This document shows positions 26,572-34,736 of a DNA stretch of 64,000 nt, piece by piece (position 1 is the first letter of the stretch; every line of letters begins with the position of its first letter). Position numbers and translations under genes: made by a program. The stretch is taken from assembly GCF_947488565.1 (NCBI RefSeq), contig NZ_CANKZC010000001.1:868001-932000 (forward strand), written 5' to 3'. This stretch comes from an uncultured Psychrobacter sp. (GTDB lineage: Bacteria > Pseudomonadota > Gammaproteobacteria > Pseudomonadales > Moraxellaceae). Below the pieces are notes generated by a model, which worked only from the letters and a program-made list of their open reading frames with translations, was not told where the DNA came from and did not search any database.

Positions 26572-26996
26572 TAAATATCAAATTGCAGTGTTATTGATAA
26601 CGACTACGTCTCGATAGGCTGGCTATTTTAGCAAAAATCCTGAGCGTGTCAATATCTTTTTTAAAGTTTGTGATTAATATTATCAATATCCAGCATTAGA
26701 TCACGTTAAGCATCTATATAACCTATTGATATAGCAAAAATTATCATTAACTCACAATAAAGAATAATAAGACCATCCATCATCGCCTTAATTACAGGAA
26801 TACGTTGTTTTGTTACTTTTTCCACCTTTGTTTTTCATTATTAACATTATTATACTTATGTTTAACAAAAGTTCGGGTAAAATTTATTGGTAGCGTAGGT
26901 AAGCTGACAAACAATATGAAAATTTAAATAATAGTCTGTTTATTTACTAGATTAGCTTTGATCAACTTTTTACTATTTATAATGAGGATATTTATC
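26572..26996. other. Divergent region tRNA-Gly / M48 protease
   Basis: 425 nt, very AT-rich, holding the tRNA promoter on one side and that of the protease gene on the other. No further gene or repeat was recognised. Confidence 0.4.
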
Positions 26997-27809
26997 ATGA
27001 GAAAAATGCTTACCACCACAGTGATGGCAGCTTCTTTGTCGGCACTCACTTTAACAGGTTGTACAAGCACAACCAATAGCGGTGCTGTTGGTGTTGATCG
27101 TCAACAGTTCTTATTGGTTTCTAGTGAACAGGTACAACAGCTATCAGCTCAGAGTTATAATAAAAACCTACAAGAAGCTCGCAAGCGCGGTCTGCTCGAC
27201 ACCAACAAGGCCCAACTTAATCGCCTAAAAAACATCTCTAATCGTCTAATTGGTCAAGTTGGTACATATCGTCCAGACGCTGCTAAATGGCAATGGGAAG
27301 TACATACGATAAAGTCTGATCAGCTCAACGCCTTTGTTATGCCAGGCGGTAAAATCATGTTCTATTCAGGTATTATCGATCGCCTGAATTTGTCTGATGA
27401 TGAGATCGCTGCAATTATGGGTCATGAGATGTCTCATGCACTTCGTGAGCATTCTCGCGAGCGCCTCTCACGTGAGTATGCAACTCAAACAGGCATCGGT
27501 GTCGCAGCGAGCATCTTTGGTCTATCGCAAGGACAGGCCGAGCTTGCAAACGTCGCTGGTGATCTAGGTCTGAGTCGTCCGCATAGCCGCACTCAAGAAG
27601 CAGAAGCTGATCAAATCGGTTTAGAGCTAATGGCACGCGCAGGCTACAATCCACAAGCTGCGATTACCTTATGGCAAAAAATGCAACGTGCCAGCCAAGG
27701 CGAGCCACCACAATTTTTGAGCACTCACCCAACCAGTAGCAATCGTATTGCGCAATTGCAATCATTGATGCCCAAAGTCATGCCGCTCTATCAACAATCA
27801 CGTCGTTAA
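26997..27809 (+). CDS. M48-family metalloprotease lipoprotein
   Basis: Outer-membrane or periplasmic zinc protease related to LoiP/BepA and Oma1. A lipoprotein signal peptide ends in the lipobox ALTLTGC (Cys about residue 21). The catalytic motif HEMSH is in IMGHEMSHALREHSRE, near residue 142, and the third metal ligand is in QEAEADQIGLELMARAGYNP. Length 270 aa. The start is ATG 26997, with GAGGA at good spacing; the longer frame from 26958 would put extra residues before the signal peptide. Likely role: quality control of envelope proteins. A long stem-loop follows the gene. Confidence 0.92.
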   Translation: MRKMLTTTVMAASLSALTLTGCTSTTNSGAVGVDRQQFLLVSSEQVQQLSAQSYNKNLQEARKRGLLDTNKAQLNRLKNISNRLIGQVGTYRPDAAKWQWEVHTIKSDQLNAFVMPGGKIMFYSGIIDRLNLSDDEIAAIMGHEMSHALREHSRERLSREYATQTGIGVAASIFGLSQGQAELANVAGDLGLSRPHSRTQEAEADQIGLELMARAGYNPQAAITLWQKMQRASQGEPPQFLSTHPTSSNRIAQLQSLMPKVMPLYQQSRR

Positions 27810-27840
27810 TTCAATCACGCCAGTTCAGATTGGTTATAAA

Positions 27841-27876
27841 GCAGAGTACAAACCATGGTTTGCACTCTGCTTTTTT
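27841..27876 (+). terminator. Terminator after the M48 protease
   Basis: GCAGAGT-A-CAAACC and GGTTTG-C-ACTCTGC make a long, nearly perfect stem with a minimal loop, followed by TTTTTT. Confidence 0.9.
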
Positions 27877-28010
27877 ACTGCTGTCGTCAAAAGCTTAACG
27901 TCTATTGAATGATAAAGTATCACTAGTAGTGTCTGCTATAATAGCGATCATAAATCACCGAAAAGTGCTAATACGTAATAGACGCTGACACGATATAAAA
28001 AAGGACTGCT

Positions 28011-28331
28011 ATGAGTACTACCCCTACCGCTGATGCACTACATGCTGAGCTAAAATCATTACAACCGCAGTATATTGAGCTAATTAATGAATCAATGAAC
28101 CACGCTGGTTATTTTGAAGGAAAAGAAAGTCATTTTAAACTTACCATCGTAAGCGATGCTTTTGAGAGTAAGCGTTTGGTTGCTCGTCATCAGCTGGTTT
28201 ATGGTCTAGTCGCGCCCCTACTCACTTCTCAAGGCGGCTCGGTGCATGCACTGGCTATTCATGCCTATACGCCAACAGAATGGCAAGGTCAAAGTCCAGA
28301 AAGCCCATTGTGTGCTGGACAAAACAAATAA
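28011..28331 (+). CDS. BolA family protein
   Basis: 106-residue BolA/IbaG-type protein. The conserved core is INESMNHAGYFEGKESHFKLTIVSDAFESKRLVARHQLVYG, which includes the His that takes part in Fe-S cluster sharing with monothiol glutaredoxins, followed by VHALAIHAYTPTEW. BolA proteins act in iron-sulfur trafficking and envelope/stress control. The ATG is preceded by AAAGGA. The SirB-like gene follows 74 nt later on the same strand and may be cotranscribed. Confidence 0.93.
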   Translation: MSTTPTADALHAELKSLQPQYIELINESMNHAGYFEGKESHFKLTIVSDAFESKRLVARHQLVYGLVAPLLTSQGGSVHALAIHAYTPTEWQGQSPESPLCAGQNK

Positions 28332-28405
28332 TAAACCCTACTTGAATAATCATCAGGCACAAATAATAAGTCTAATTGCCGTAACCTTAGAGGAGACGAT
28401 ACTCA

Positions 28406-28765
28406 ATGAAACACTTGCATATGCTAATGGCAGTATTGGTAATTGTATTGTTCTTATATCAAAGCTATCTAGTATTAAGTGCCAATAGACGCGCGCCAAA
28501 GATGGTAAAAATAGCCAATCATATTGTTTATGCTTTAGTTATCTTATCAGGGGCTTTGATGTTGATGCAATTAATGAGTGCAAACGCCCCTATACAATGG
28601 GTATTTGCCAAAATTATTTTACTTGTCGCTGCCATCAGTGCAAGCATAAAAGCCTTTCACAATCATGCAACACCTATTCAAAGAAAGACAGGGATTTTAA
28701 TTTCAGCGATTGCATATATCGGTATTGTAATACTTGCATTCACAAAACCTGCAAACTTGTTTTAA
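28406..28765 (+). CDS. SirB-like (SirB2 family) membrane protein
   Basis: 119-residue protein with four hydrophobic helices, matching the SirB2 family: the N-terminal KHLHMLMAVLVIVLFLYQSY, then ANHIVYALVILSGALML, WVFAKIILLVAAISASIKAF and GILISAIAYIGIVILAF. SirB was named as an up-regulator of invasion genes in Salmonella, but the biochemical role is unknown. GAGGAGA lies at correct spacing before the ATG. Probably in one unit with bolA. Confidence 0.8.
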   Translation: MKHLHMLMAVLVIVLFLYQSYLVLSANRRAPKMVKIANHIVYALVILSGALMLMQLMSANAPIQWVFAKIILLVAAISASIKAFHNHATPIQRKTGILISAIAYIGIVILAFTKPANLF

Positions 28766-28923
28766 TATTGAAGTAATATTAATTTAATACACAATGTTTA
28801 CGTATGAATGAGTCTATAAAAGATCATTTAATAATCAGCGTACTTTAAATGTTAGTGATTGAAAGTATGTTCATTAAGAGTACAATAACAGCAATTACAA
28901 CAACTTAGCCTTATGGAGCCATT

Positions 28924-29325
28924 ATGAATATTCTTACCGCCGCAACCCTAGTGGCAACAGTTGGCGCTTTTGGTCTTGTTGGCTGCGCCTCAACTGGTAA
29001 TATTACCCCGCAATATGTGCCACCAAGTACCTATCAAAATTATGACTGCCAAGCACTTAGTCAAGAATATAACCGTATAAACCGTTACGTTGAATCGGCT
29101 CGTAATCAGCAGTCAACGTTGTCTGCTTCAGGGGTAGGTGTCGGCGTCTCTGCTGGGCGCTGGGGTATCTCGCCTAATATCAGCTTTGGTGTGGGTAAAA
29201 GCAACAATACCAAAGCACGTGATGCTAAACTTTCACGGCTCTACGGCGAACGTGATGCGATAGTCCAATCTGCTCGTATCCAGCGCTGTGGCTTCGTCAA
29301 TGGCATCAAAATTTATGGCGAATAA
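28924..29325 (+). CDS. Small lipoprotein of unknown function
   Basis: 133 aa. The N-terminal signal peptide ends in a lipobox (FGLVGC, Cys near residue 21), so the product is probably an outer-membrane or periplasmic lipoprotein. The mature part has a helical middle (CQALSQEYNRINRYVESARNQ), a Gly/Val-rich segment (SGVGVGVSAGRWGISPNISFG) and a second helix ending in RIQRCGFVNG. The two mature cysteines at the ends of the helical parts could form a disulfide. I do not recognise a named family. A strong terminator follows. Confidence 0.7.
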   Translation: MNILTAATLVATVGAFGLVGCASTGNITPQYVPPSTYQNYDCQALSQEYNRINRYVESARNQQSTLSASGVGVGVSAGRWGISPNISFGVGKSNNTKARDAKLSRLYGERDAIVQSARIQRCGFVNGIKIYGE

Positions 29326-29374
29326 GTTAAAATAATTTGCATACAGTACTGATAAAATACTGTCTTTAAGTCAC

Positions 29375-29413
29375 TAAAAAAAGCCAATACGCCATCGACG
29401 TATTGGCTTTTTT
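29375..29413. terminator. Bidirectional terminator between lipoprotein and trxC
   Basis: AAAAAAGCCAATACG (29377-29391) and CGTATTGGCTTTTTT (29399-29413) form a perfect 15-bp stem with a 7-nt loop and serve both convergent units. Confidence 0.92.
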
Positions 29414-29442
29414 GGTTTGCAAAAACAAACTCAAACCAGTTG

Positions 29443-29880
29443 TTATGTTTGTAAACTATGTACCCATTGGGCAATCTGCTGGCTTGGCAGCGCACCCGAC
29501 TGTCGCGCGATCTCTTTGCCGCCTCTAAAAGCCACCATCGTCGGTAAGCTACGAATATTATAGGGCGCGGCAGCTTGCTCGTATTTGTCCGTTTGGACTT
29601 TAGCAAAGACTACTTGTGGCAACTGATTGGCAGCCGCTTTAAACTGCGGTGCCATCATAATACAAGGCTGACACCAGCTCGCCCAAAAATCAACGATAGT
29701 CAGCACGTCATTTTTTTGAATGACTTTACTGGCCGTTTGTGCGTTTAGCTCATGAGGGCTGCCAGTTAATAATGGTTGACTGCATTTACCACAGTTTGGT
29801 GCAGCGCTAAGCCGTGCAGCTGGCACGCGATTGGTCACTTGACAATGTGGGCAGACGAGATGGCAATTTTGCTCATTCAT
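29443..29880 (-). CDS. trxC: Thioredoxin 2 (TrxC)
   Basis: Thioredoxin with an N-terminal zinc ribbon: C10-x2-C13 and C30-x2-C33, as in E. coli TrxC. The thioredoxin fold follows, with active site WCQPC at C70/C73 in VDFWASWCQPCIMMAP; the Gly of the usual WCGPC is Gln, which may shift the redox potential. The cis-Pro is in IRSLPTMVAFRGG. 145 aa. The start is ATG 29880 with AGGAG; the longer frame lacks this. It lies at the edge of the persulfide locus, facing the same way as the DUF2892 and hydrolase genes, so it may serve there in reducing persulfides. Confidence 0.93.
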   Translation of the reverse strand: MNEQNCHLVCPHCQVTNRVPAARLSAAPNCGKCSQPLLTGSPHELNAQTASKVIQKNDVLTIVDFWASWCQPCIMMAPQFKAAANQLPQVVFAKVQTDKYEQAAAPYNIRSLPTMVAFRGGKEIARQSGALPSQQIAQWVHSLQT

Positions 29881-29977
29881 TATAGAACTCCTATACAAAT
29901 AGCAAAGACAATTATTGATAGCAGTGTAGATCTTTATTTCTTATGTCTTCATTTATGCTGAGACTTGTAGTAGTAGC

Positions 29978-30160
29978 TTAACGCTTGCAAGTGTTCATGC
30001 CAAGCATTCTGTACAAAGGGCAAAAACGGAATAATCCTGTTAGCAAAGGTATTAACCCAAGCACACCCCATAAGCTTTGATAATATACTCCCAGCCCAAT
30101 AATGATCAACCCAGCTATAATACGTAACGTTCTCTCAGTACTTCCGACATTTGCCTTCAT
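29978..30160 (-). CDS. DUF2892 (YgaP-type) small membrane protein
   Basis: 60-residue protein with the DUF2892 signature: N-terminal MKANVGSTERTLRIIAGLIIIGLG, a second hydrophobic helix and the ending FRFCPLYRMLGMNTC. The same domain forms the membrane part of the rhodanese YgaP, and stand-alone copies are common beside rhodanese or persulfide dioxygenase genes. The cysteines in FCPLY and NTC are conserved in the family. It lies 56 nt after the hydrolase gene and is likely in the same operon. Confidence 0.88.
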   Translation of the reverse strand: MKANVGSTERTLRIIAGLIIIGLGVYYQSLWGVLGLIPLLTGLFRFCPLYRMLGMNTCKR

Positions 30161-30216
30161 TTCTGACTCCTTAAGCTTTATCGCTTAGTATTTTAAAAAC
30201 AAGTTAGCCAGTAGCT

Positions 30217-31086
30217 TTATTTCAATGCGTTAATCGGTACCTTTAGATAGCGAATACCATTGTCTTCTGGCGACGGTAAATGACCAGCATCAATATTGAC
30301 TTGCACCGCTGGAATGATCAGACGCGGCATCTCAAGAGTGGCATCACGGCGCTCGCGCATTTGCACAAATTCCGCCTCGTTAATACCCTCTTTTACATGG
30401 ATATTACCCATTTTTTGCGCTGCAACTGTAGTCGTCGGGCAATGCTTGCGACCCTTACTTGGATAGTCATGACATAGATACATGATGGTATCCTCAGGAA
30501 GTGCCAACAGTTTTTGGATAGACTGATACAGTGTTTTAGCATCACCACCTGGGAAGTCACAGCGCGCTGTACCTACATCAGGGGCAAACAAAGTATCACC
30601 GACAAACACCACTGTTTTTTCTTTATCAGCAGCGATATAGGCCATGTCAGCACGCGTATGACCTGGCACATACATCGCCGTAATAGTAATGCTCCCAAGC
30701 TCTAATATCTCACCATCATCTATCAAGATATCAAACTGACTGGCATCGGTACGAAAACGGGTATCAAAGTTAAAGATTTGTTTAAAGGTTTTTTGTACTT
30801 CGGTGATATGCTGACCTATCACTAACTGACCGCCAAGCATTTCTTTGACATGAATGGCCGCTGATATATGATCTGCATGTGCATGGGTCTCAATGATATA
30901 GACCAGCTCCCAGCCTTGCTCGCGGACAAACGCAATGACTTCATCGATGCTGCTGGTGGCAGTGTGGCCAGATTTGGCATCAAAATCCAATACTGGGTCA
31001 ATGATGGCACATAACTTTTGCTCAACATCAGCGAGTACGTGTGTGTACGTTTCAGTATCGTTATGTAAGAAAGAATGAACTTGCAT
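30217..31086 (-). CDS. MBL-fold persulfide dioxygenase-like hydrolase (Blh/ETHE1-type)
   Basis: Metallo-beta-lactamase-fold protein, 289 aa, of the persulfide dioxygenase/Blh group, which oxidises glutathione persulfide to sulfite. Metal motif HAHADH at residues 68-73 (IIETHAHADHISAA), then VPGHTRADM, VGDTLFAPDVGTARCDFPGGD and CHDYPSKGR. The DVGTARCDFPGGDA block is typical of this group rather than of glyoxalase II. GAGG precedes the ATG. Divergent from a BigR-type repressor, with DUF2892, DUF442 and SulP genes nearby, which strongly supports a sulfide/persulfide detoxification role. Glyoxalase-II-like activity is the main alternative. Confidence 0.88.
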   Translation of the reverse strand: MQVHSFLHNDTETYTHVLADVEQKLCAIIDPVLDFDAKSGHTATSSIDEVIAFVREQGWELVYIIETHAHADHISAAIHVKEMLGGQLVIGQHITEVQKTFKQIFNFDTRFRTDASQFDILIDDGEILELGSITITAMYVPGHTRADMAYIAADKEKTVVFVGDTLFAPDVGTARCDFPGGDAKTLYQSIQKLLALPEDTIMYLCHDYPSKGRKHCPTTTVAAQKMGNIHVKEGINEAEFVQMRERRDATLEMPRLIIPAVQVNIDAGHLPSPEDNGIRYLKVPINALK

Positions 31087-31182
31087 GCCAACCTCGCTAT
31101 AAGAATGTTTGAAACTTTAAATAACACTTAAGTATGATATCGAATCGTATATAATATTTGACATACCGACTACTTATCTATG

Positions 31183-31289
31183 TCTAACAATATAGCAATA
31201 ATTATACAATTTATCAATTTATATAATGTAAATAGTGATAACTTGATATAATTGGTGATATCATTGATAATGAACCATATATTGTTAGA
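31183..31289. promoter_or_regulatory. Inverted 12-mers in the BigR/hydrolase divergent promoter
   Basis: TCTAACAATATA (31183-31194) and its exact reverse complement TATATTGTTAGA (31278-31289) flank 83 nt in the control region between the two divergent genes. They are good candidates for a pair of repressor sites. Their position is compatible with a downstream start of the repressor gene at 31333. Confidence 0.45.
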
Positions 31290-31332
31290 TAATAATACAA
31301 AACATATTGCTATCTTATTTAAGGAGCTCATT

Positions 31333-31725
31333 CTGACTACTTCTATTTCAGCACTGAGTACATCTACTCACAGTATAGATGACGATGCATTGTCTAATTC
31401 AGCAGACTTTGCCCCTATCGATCTTGCCGAACAAATGCAGCAAGCATCCATGCAAGCCAGCCAACTACTAAAATCGCTCTCACATCCTGATCGCCTGCTA
31501 TTATTGTGTCAGCTAACTCAAGGTGAATACTGCGTCGGCGAGCTTGAAAGCTTGGTCGGTGTCGGGCAGCCAAGTCTGTCACAACAGCTAGGTATATTGC
31601 GTAAAGATGATCTGGTCGCTACTCGCCGTGAAGGCAAGCAAATCTACTACAGTATTGCAAGCGATGATGCTTTAGCGGTACTAGAGTTACTGTATCAACG
31701 TTTTTGTGCCAAGGCAGAGCAATAA
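31333..31725 (+). CDS. ArsR-family persulfide-sensing repressor (BigR/SqrR-type)
   Basis: Winged-helix ArsR regulator. The core is QLLKSLSHPDRLLLLCQLTQGEYCVGELESLVGVGQPSLSQQLGILRKDDLV. Counting from residue 1 at 31333, cysteines fall at 59 (LLLLCQL), 67 and 125 (YQRFCAK). The 66-residue spacing between C59 and C125 equals that of the sensing pair in BigR (C42/C108) and SqrR (C41/C107). The start is odd: the frame is open from 31252, but the only strong ribosome binding site, AAGGAG (31321-31326), sits 6 nt before a CTG at 31333. A start at ATG 31270 would place the candidate operator inside the gene. Both starts remain possible. Confidence 0.85.
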   Translation: MTTSISALSTSTHSIDDDALSNSADFAPIDLAEQMQQASMQASQLLKSLSHPDRLLLLCQLTQGEYCVGELESLVGVGQPSLSQQLGILRKDDLVATRREGKQIYYSIASDDALAVLELLYQRFCAKAEQ

Positions 31726-31809
31726 TGTAGTGCTGCATTCAAACACTTGAACGTAGTATAAAAATGCTATCCATTGTGATAACGATTTTTGATGTGATGA
31801 CGTACTAAC

Positions 31810-33528
31810 ATGCCCACTATCGCTGCTCGCTTGATTCCTACATGGCTGCGTCAATACCAGCTTACAACCTTACCAACTGATGTCATCGCTGGATTGGTCG
31901 TAGGGGTACTCGTCATTCCGCAGAGCCTTGGCTATGCTGTACTGGCAGGGTTACCGCCCGTTTATGGTCTATATGCAGCCATTGTACCCGTCATCGTCTA
32001 TGCCTGGCTTGGTTCTAGTAATGTACAAGCAGTCGGTCCCGTCGCCATCACTGCGATCATGACGGCCAGTAGCCTACTACCTTATGCCGATAGGGGTGCT
32101 GAGCAGTATGCGCTGATGGCAAGCCTTCTTGCATTTATGATAGGAGCGCTGCTATGGCTAGCTGGGCGTCTTAAACTTGGCTGGATCATGCAGTTTATCA
32201 GTCGCGGGGTCTCAGCAGGATTTGTAAGCGGAGCCGCTGTCCTAATTTTTATCAGCCAGCTTAAATATTTAACCGATATTCCCATCTCTGGTAGCAGCTT
32301 AATCAGCTATTTATCGAGTATGCAGTTGTATGCCCGTCAGTTACATCCGTTGACGCTATTTATTGGTACTGTCGCCTTCGCGCTTTTGGTAACAAATCGC
32401 TATGCAAGCAGATGGGTATGGCGCACATGGCTATCATCGTCTTATACCAAATGGGCGGAGCGCTTGTTCCCACTTATCTTACTTGGTATCGCAATTTTGC
32501 TGAGTATGGCATTGAACTGGAATGCGCTTGGAGTGGCGACCATCGGTAGTATTCCGCAAGGGTTGCCAAGCTTTACGGTACCTCATGTGCCAGATGTTCA
32601 AGAAGCGCTTAGACTGCTACCAACAGCAGGACTGATGGCGCTTATTATCTTTGTGTCCAGCAGCTCAGTTGCTAGCACTTATGCCCGGCTACGCGGTGAA
32701 AACTTCGATGCCAACCGTGAGCTGACTGGACTTGGACTTGCCAATCTATCTGGCGGACTGTTTCAAAGTTTTGCGGTCGCTGGTGGCTTTTCACGTACCG
32801 CCATCAACGTTGATTCAGGCGCTAAAACTCCGGTGGCCAGTCTGGTTACGGTGTTAGTGATGATTGCCGCACTGATCGCTTTTGGTCATGTACTTGCTCC
32901 ACTACCTTATGCTTTGCTTGGTGCAACTATCATGGCCTCCATTATTGGACTGATTGACATTGACACGTTAAAGTCTGCGTGGCAGCGAGATCGATTAGAT
33001 GCAGCAAACTTTGTCGCCGCGTTTGCAGGCGTGCTAATATTCGGATTGAATATTGGACTGGTTATCGGTTTGATGGTATCGTTCGCCAGCCTTATCTGGC
33101 AATCGAGTAAGCCGCATGTTGCCATCGTTGGACAGTTAAACGGTACAGGACACTTTCGCAATATCAACCGTCATAATGTAGTGACTTTTAATAATTTATT
33201 ACTATTGCGTATCGATGAGAGTCTATTCTTTGGTAATAGCGAGTCAGTACACCTGCGTATTTTAAACGCTTTGCAGCGCTACCCAGACGCGAATGAACTT
33301 ATCTTAATCATGTCCGCAGTCAATCATATCGACCTGACTGCGCAAGAAATGCTCAGCACACTTAATGATGAGCTAGCGCTGCAAAATAAACGCCTGCATT
33401 TTAGCTTTGTAAAAGGGCCAGTCATGGATATAATTGGTCATACTTCACTGATTACCAAGCTATCAGGGCAGGTGTATCTAAGCACTTTAGATGCTGTTAA
33501 CGCATTAAAAGAATGCACTAAAAGATAG
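31810..33528 (+). CDS. SulP-family anion transporter with STAS domain
   Basis: 572-residue permease of the SulP/SLC26 family. The N-terminal block PTDVIAGLVVGVLVIPQSLGYAVLAGLPPVYGLYAA is the family signature. About 10-14 hydrophobic helices follow, with AVAGGFSRTAINVDSGAKTP (conserved, around residue 325) and a C-terminal cytoplasmic STAS domain (from about residue 445, with LRIDESLFFGNSESV). Substrates of the family include sulfate, bicarbonate and dicarboxylates. Its position behind the BigR-type regulator suggests export of sulfite/sulfate or uptake of sulfate; this is inference. The ribosome binding site is weak. Confidence 0.9.
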   Translation: MPTIAARLIPTWLRQYQLTTLPTDVIAGLVVGVLVIPQSLGYAVLAGLPPVYGLYAAIVPVIVYAWLGSSNVQAVGPVAITAIMTASSLLPYADRGAEQYALMASLLAFMIGALLWLAGRLKLGWIMQFISRGVSAGFVSGAAVLIFISQLKYLTDIPISGSSLISYLSSMQLYARQLHPLTLFIGTVAFALLVTNRYASRWVWRTWLSSSYTKWAERLFPLILLGIAILLSMALNWNALGVATIGSIPQGLPSFTVPHVPDVQEALRLLPTAGLMALIIFVSSSSVASTYARLRGENFDANRELTGLGLANLSGGLFQSFAVAGGFSRTAINVDSGAKTPVASLVTVLVMIAALIAFGHVLAPLPYALLGATIMASIIGLIDIDTLKSAWQRDRLDAANFVAAFAGVLIFGLNIGLVIGLMVSFASLIWQSSKPHVAIVGQLNGTGHFRNINRHNVVTFNNLLLLRIDESLFFGNSESVHLRILNALQRYPDANELILIMSAVNHIDLTAQEMLSTLNDELALQNKRLHFSFVKGPVMDIIGHTSLITKLSGQVYLSTLDAVNALKECTKR

Positions 33529-33736
33529 CGAGCGATGACTGAGTTTTTACGACATAGCATCAATTGCTGGTGTCGTCTGTCACAAAATATCGTTATGATA
33601 GAGTACGTATTATGCTATCTTGTTGTATAGACAAATTGTTTGAAATAGACTCTATTAGCTTCCATATCTTTACTGGTTTAATACGCTACAATCTTCTTTT
33701 ATAACCCTACTTTAACAAACTCAATTGAATACAGTT

Positions 33737-34063
33737 ATGACCAATGATATAACCATTTATAGACAAATTTATCCAAGCCAATGTATCAAAATTGCCGAAC
33801 TTGGCTATCGCTCAGTGCTCAATATACGTCCTGATGCTGAGGTTGATACGCAGCCTAATAGCTGTGATTTGGCTACAGCTACCGAGCAAGCAAACCTAAC
33901 TTATCATCACCTACCTTTTGATGATGAGCGTTTGAGTATGATGACTGTGCAGCAATTTGCTGATTTTTATCGTACCGCACCTAAACCTATATTGATGTTT
34001 TGTGGTACCGGTGCACGCGCGAAACTGCTGTATCAAAGTGCCTTGATGCAAGGCCTGTTATGA
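33737..34063 (+). CDS. DUF442 / TIGR01244 phosphatase-fold sulfurtransferase, copy 1
   Basis: 108-residue protein of the DUF442 family, whose domain is fused to the persulfide hydrolase in Blh proteins. Motifs: IKIAELGYRSVLNIRPDAEVDTQP, HHLPFDD and the active-site loop MFCGTGARAK, a Cys-x4-Arg. The start is ATG 33737; a TTG four codons earlier is the only alternative, and neither has a clear ribosome binding site. It is followed 111 nt later by a second, divergent copy. Probably handles sulfane sulfur in the same detoxification route as the hydrolase. Confidence 0.83.
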   Translation: MTNDITIYRQIYPSQCIKIAELGYRSVLNIRPDAEVDTQPNSCDLATATEQANLTYHHLPFDDERLSMMTVQQFADFYRTAPKPILMFCGTGARAKLLYQSALMQGLL

Positions 34064-34174
34064 CGTTTATATATTTGACCTAAAAACAGCGTATCTTAGA
34101 AAATAATGTCTCTCAAAAAATGTTATTTTTAGCAAAACCAACTACAAGTTAACCATTATAAAAAAGGAGCTCCT

Positions 34175-34507
34175 ATGAGCCATCAAGTGAGCATTACTGG
34201 ACAAATCACGCCTGATCAAATCCCTATGATTGCCGAAAATGGCTTTAAAACCATTATTAACAATCGTCCTGATGGTGAGGAGCCGGGCCAACCAACCAGT
34301 GCTGATATTGAAGCGGCCGCTACCGATGCAGGCATTGCCTATAAAGAAGTCTCCTTTGCTGGTAGCGAGCTCAATCAAAATCATGTCGAAGAATTTGCCG
34401 ACTTCTTTAATCAAGCCGAGCAGCCAATGCTGATATTTTGTCGTACTGGTAATCGCTCAACAGGAATCTATGAAGCAGCTAAGCGTATGGATTTGTTAGA
34501 CGACTGA
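34175..34507 (+). CDS. DUF442 / TIGR01244 phosphatase-fold sulfurtransferase, copy 2
   Basis: 110-residue paralogue of the preceding gene and closer to the family type: QVSITGQITPDQIPMIAENGFKTIINNRPDGEEPGQPT and active-site loop IFCRTGNRSTGIYEAA with Cys-x4-Arg. It has a strong ribosome binding site (AAGGAG). Only about a third of residues match the first copy, so the duplication is old or the copies have different origins. Followed by a terminator-like hairpin at about 34610. Confidence 0.87.
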   Translation: MSHQVSITGQITPDQIPMIAENGFKTIINNRPDGEEPGQPTSADIEAAATDAGIAYKEVSFAGSELNQNHVEEFADFFNQAEQPMLIFCRTGNRSTGIYEAAKRMDLLDD

Positions 34508-34596
34508 TCTGTACAATTTAGTTTAGGCAATGCAGTTCAAAATCGATATAGTACTGTCAGGATAAACCTTGACAACCAAGTCTCAGCGAAATAAAT

Positions 34597-34626
34597 AAAA
34601 GCTCATATAAATATATGGGCTTTTAT
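34597..34626 (+). terminator. Terminator after the second DUF442 gene
   Basis: AAAAGCTCATATA (34597-34609) and TATATGGGCTTTT (34612-34624) make a 13-bp stem with one wobble pair and a tight loop, ending in TTTTAT. Confidence 0.7.
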
Positions 34627-34736
34627 CGTATCTGTAAGTATGTTTTAGGGTATATTTATAAGGTTATTGCCACAAGGATTGTGGGCTATTTAAAGAGTCA
34701 TTCTGATATGACTGTTAATTTTACAAGGAACGTTTC

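Noticed and set aside
31252..31332. Full-length 157-residue form of the ArsR protein
   Set aside because: The extra 27 residues lack a ribosome binding site, are not typical for the family, and would cover the candidate operator. Kept as an alternative only.
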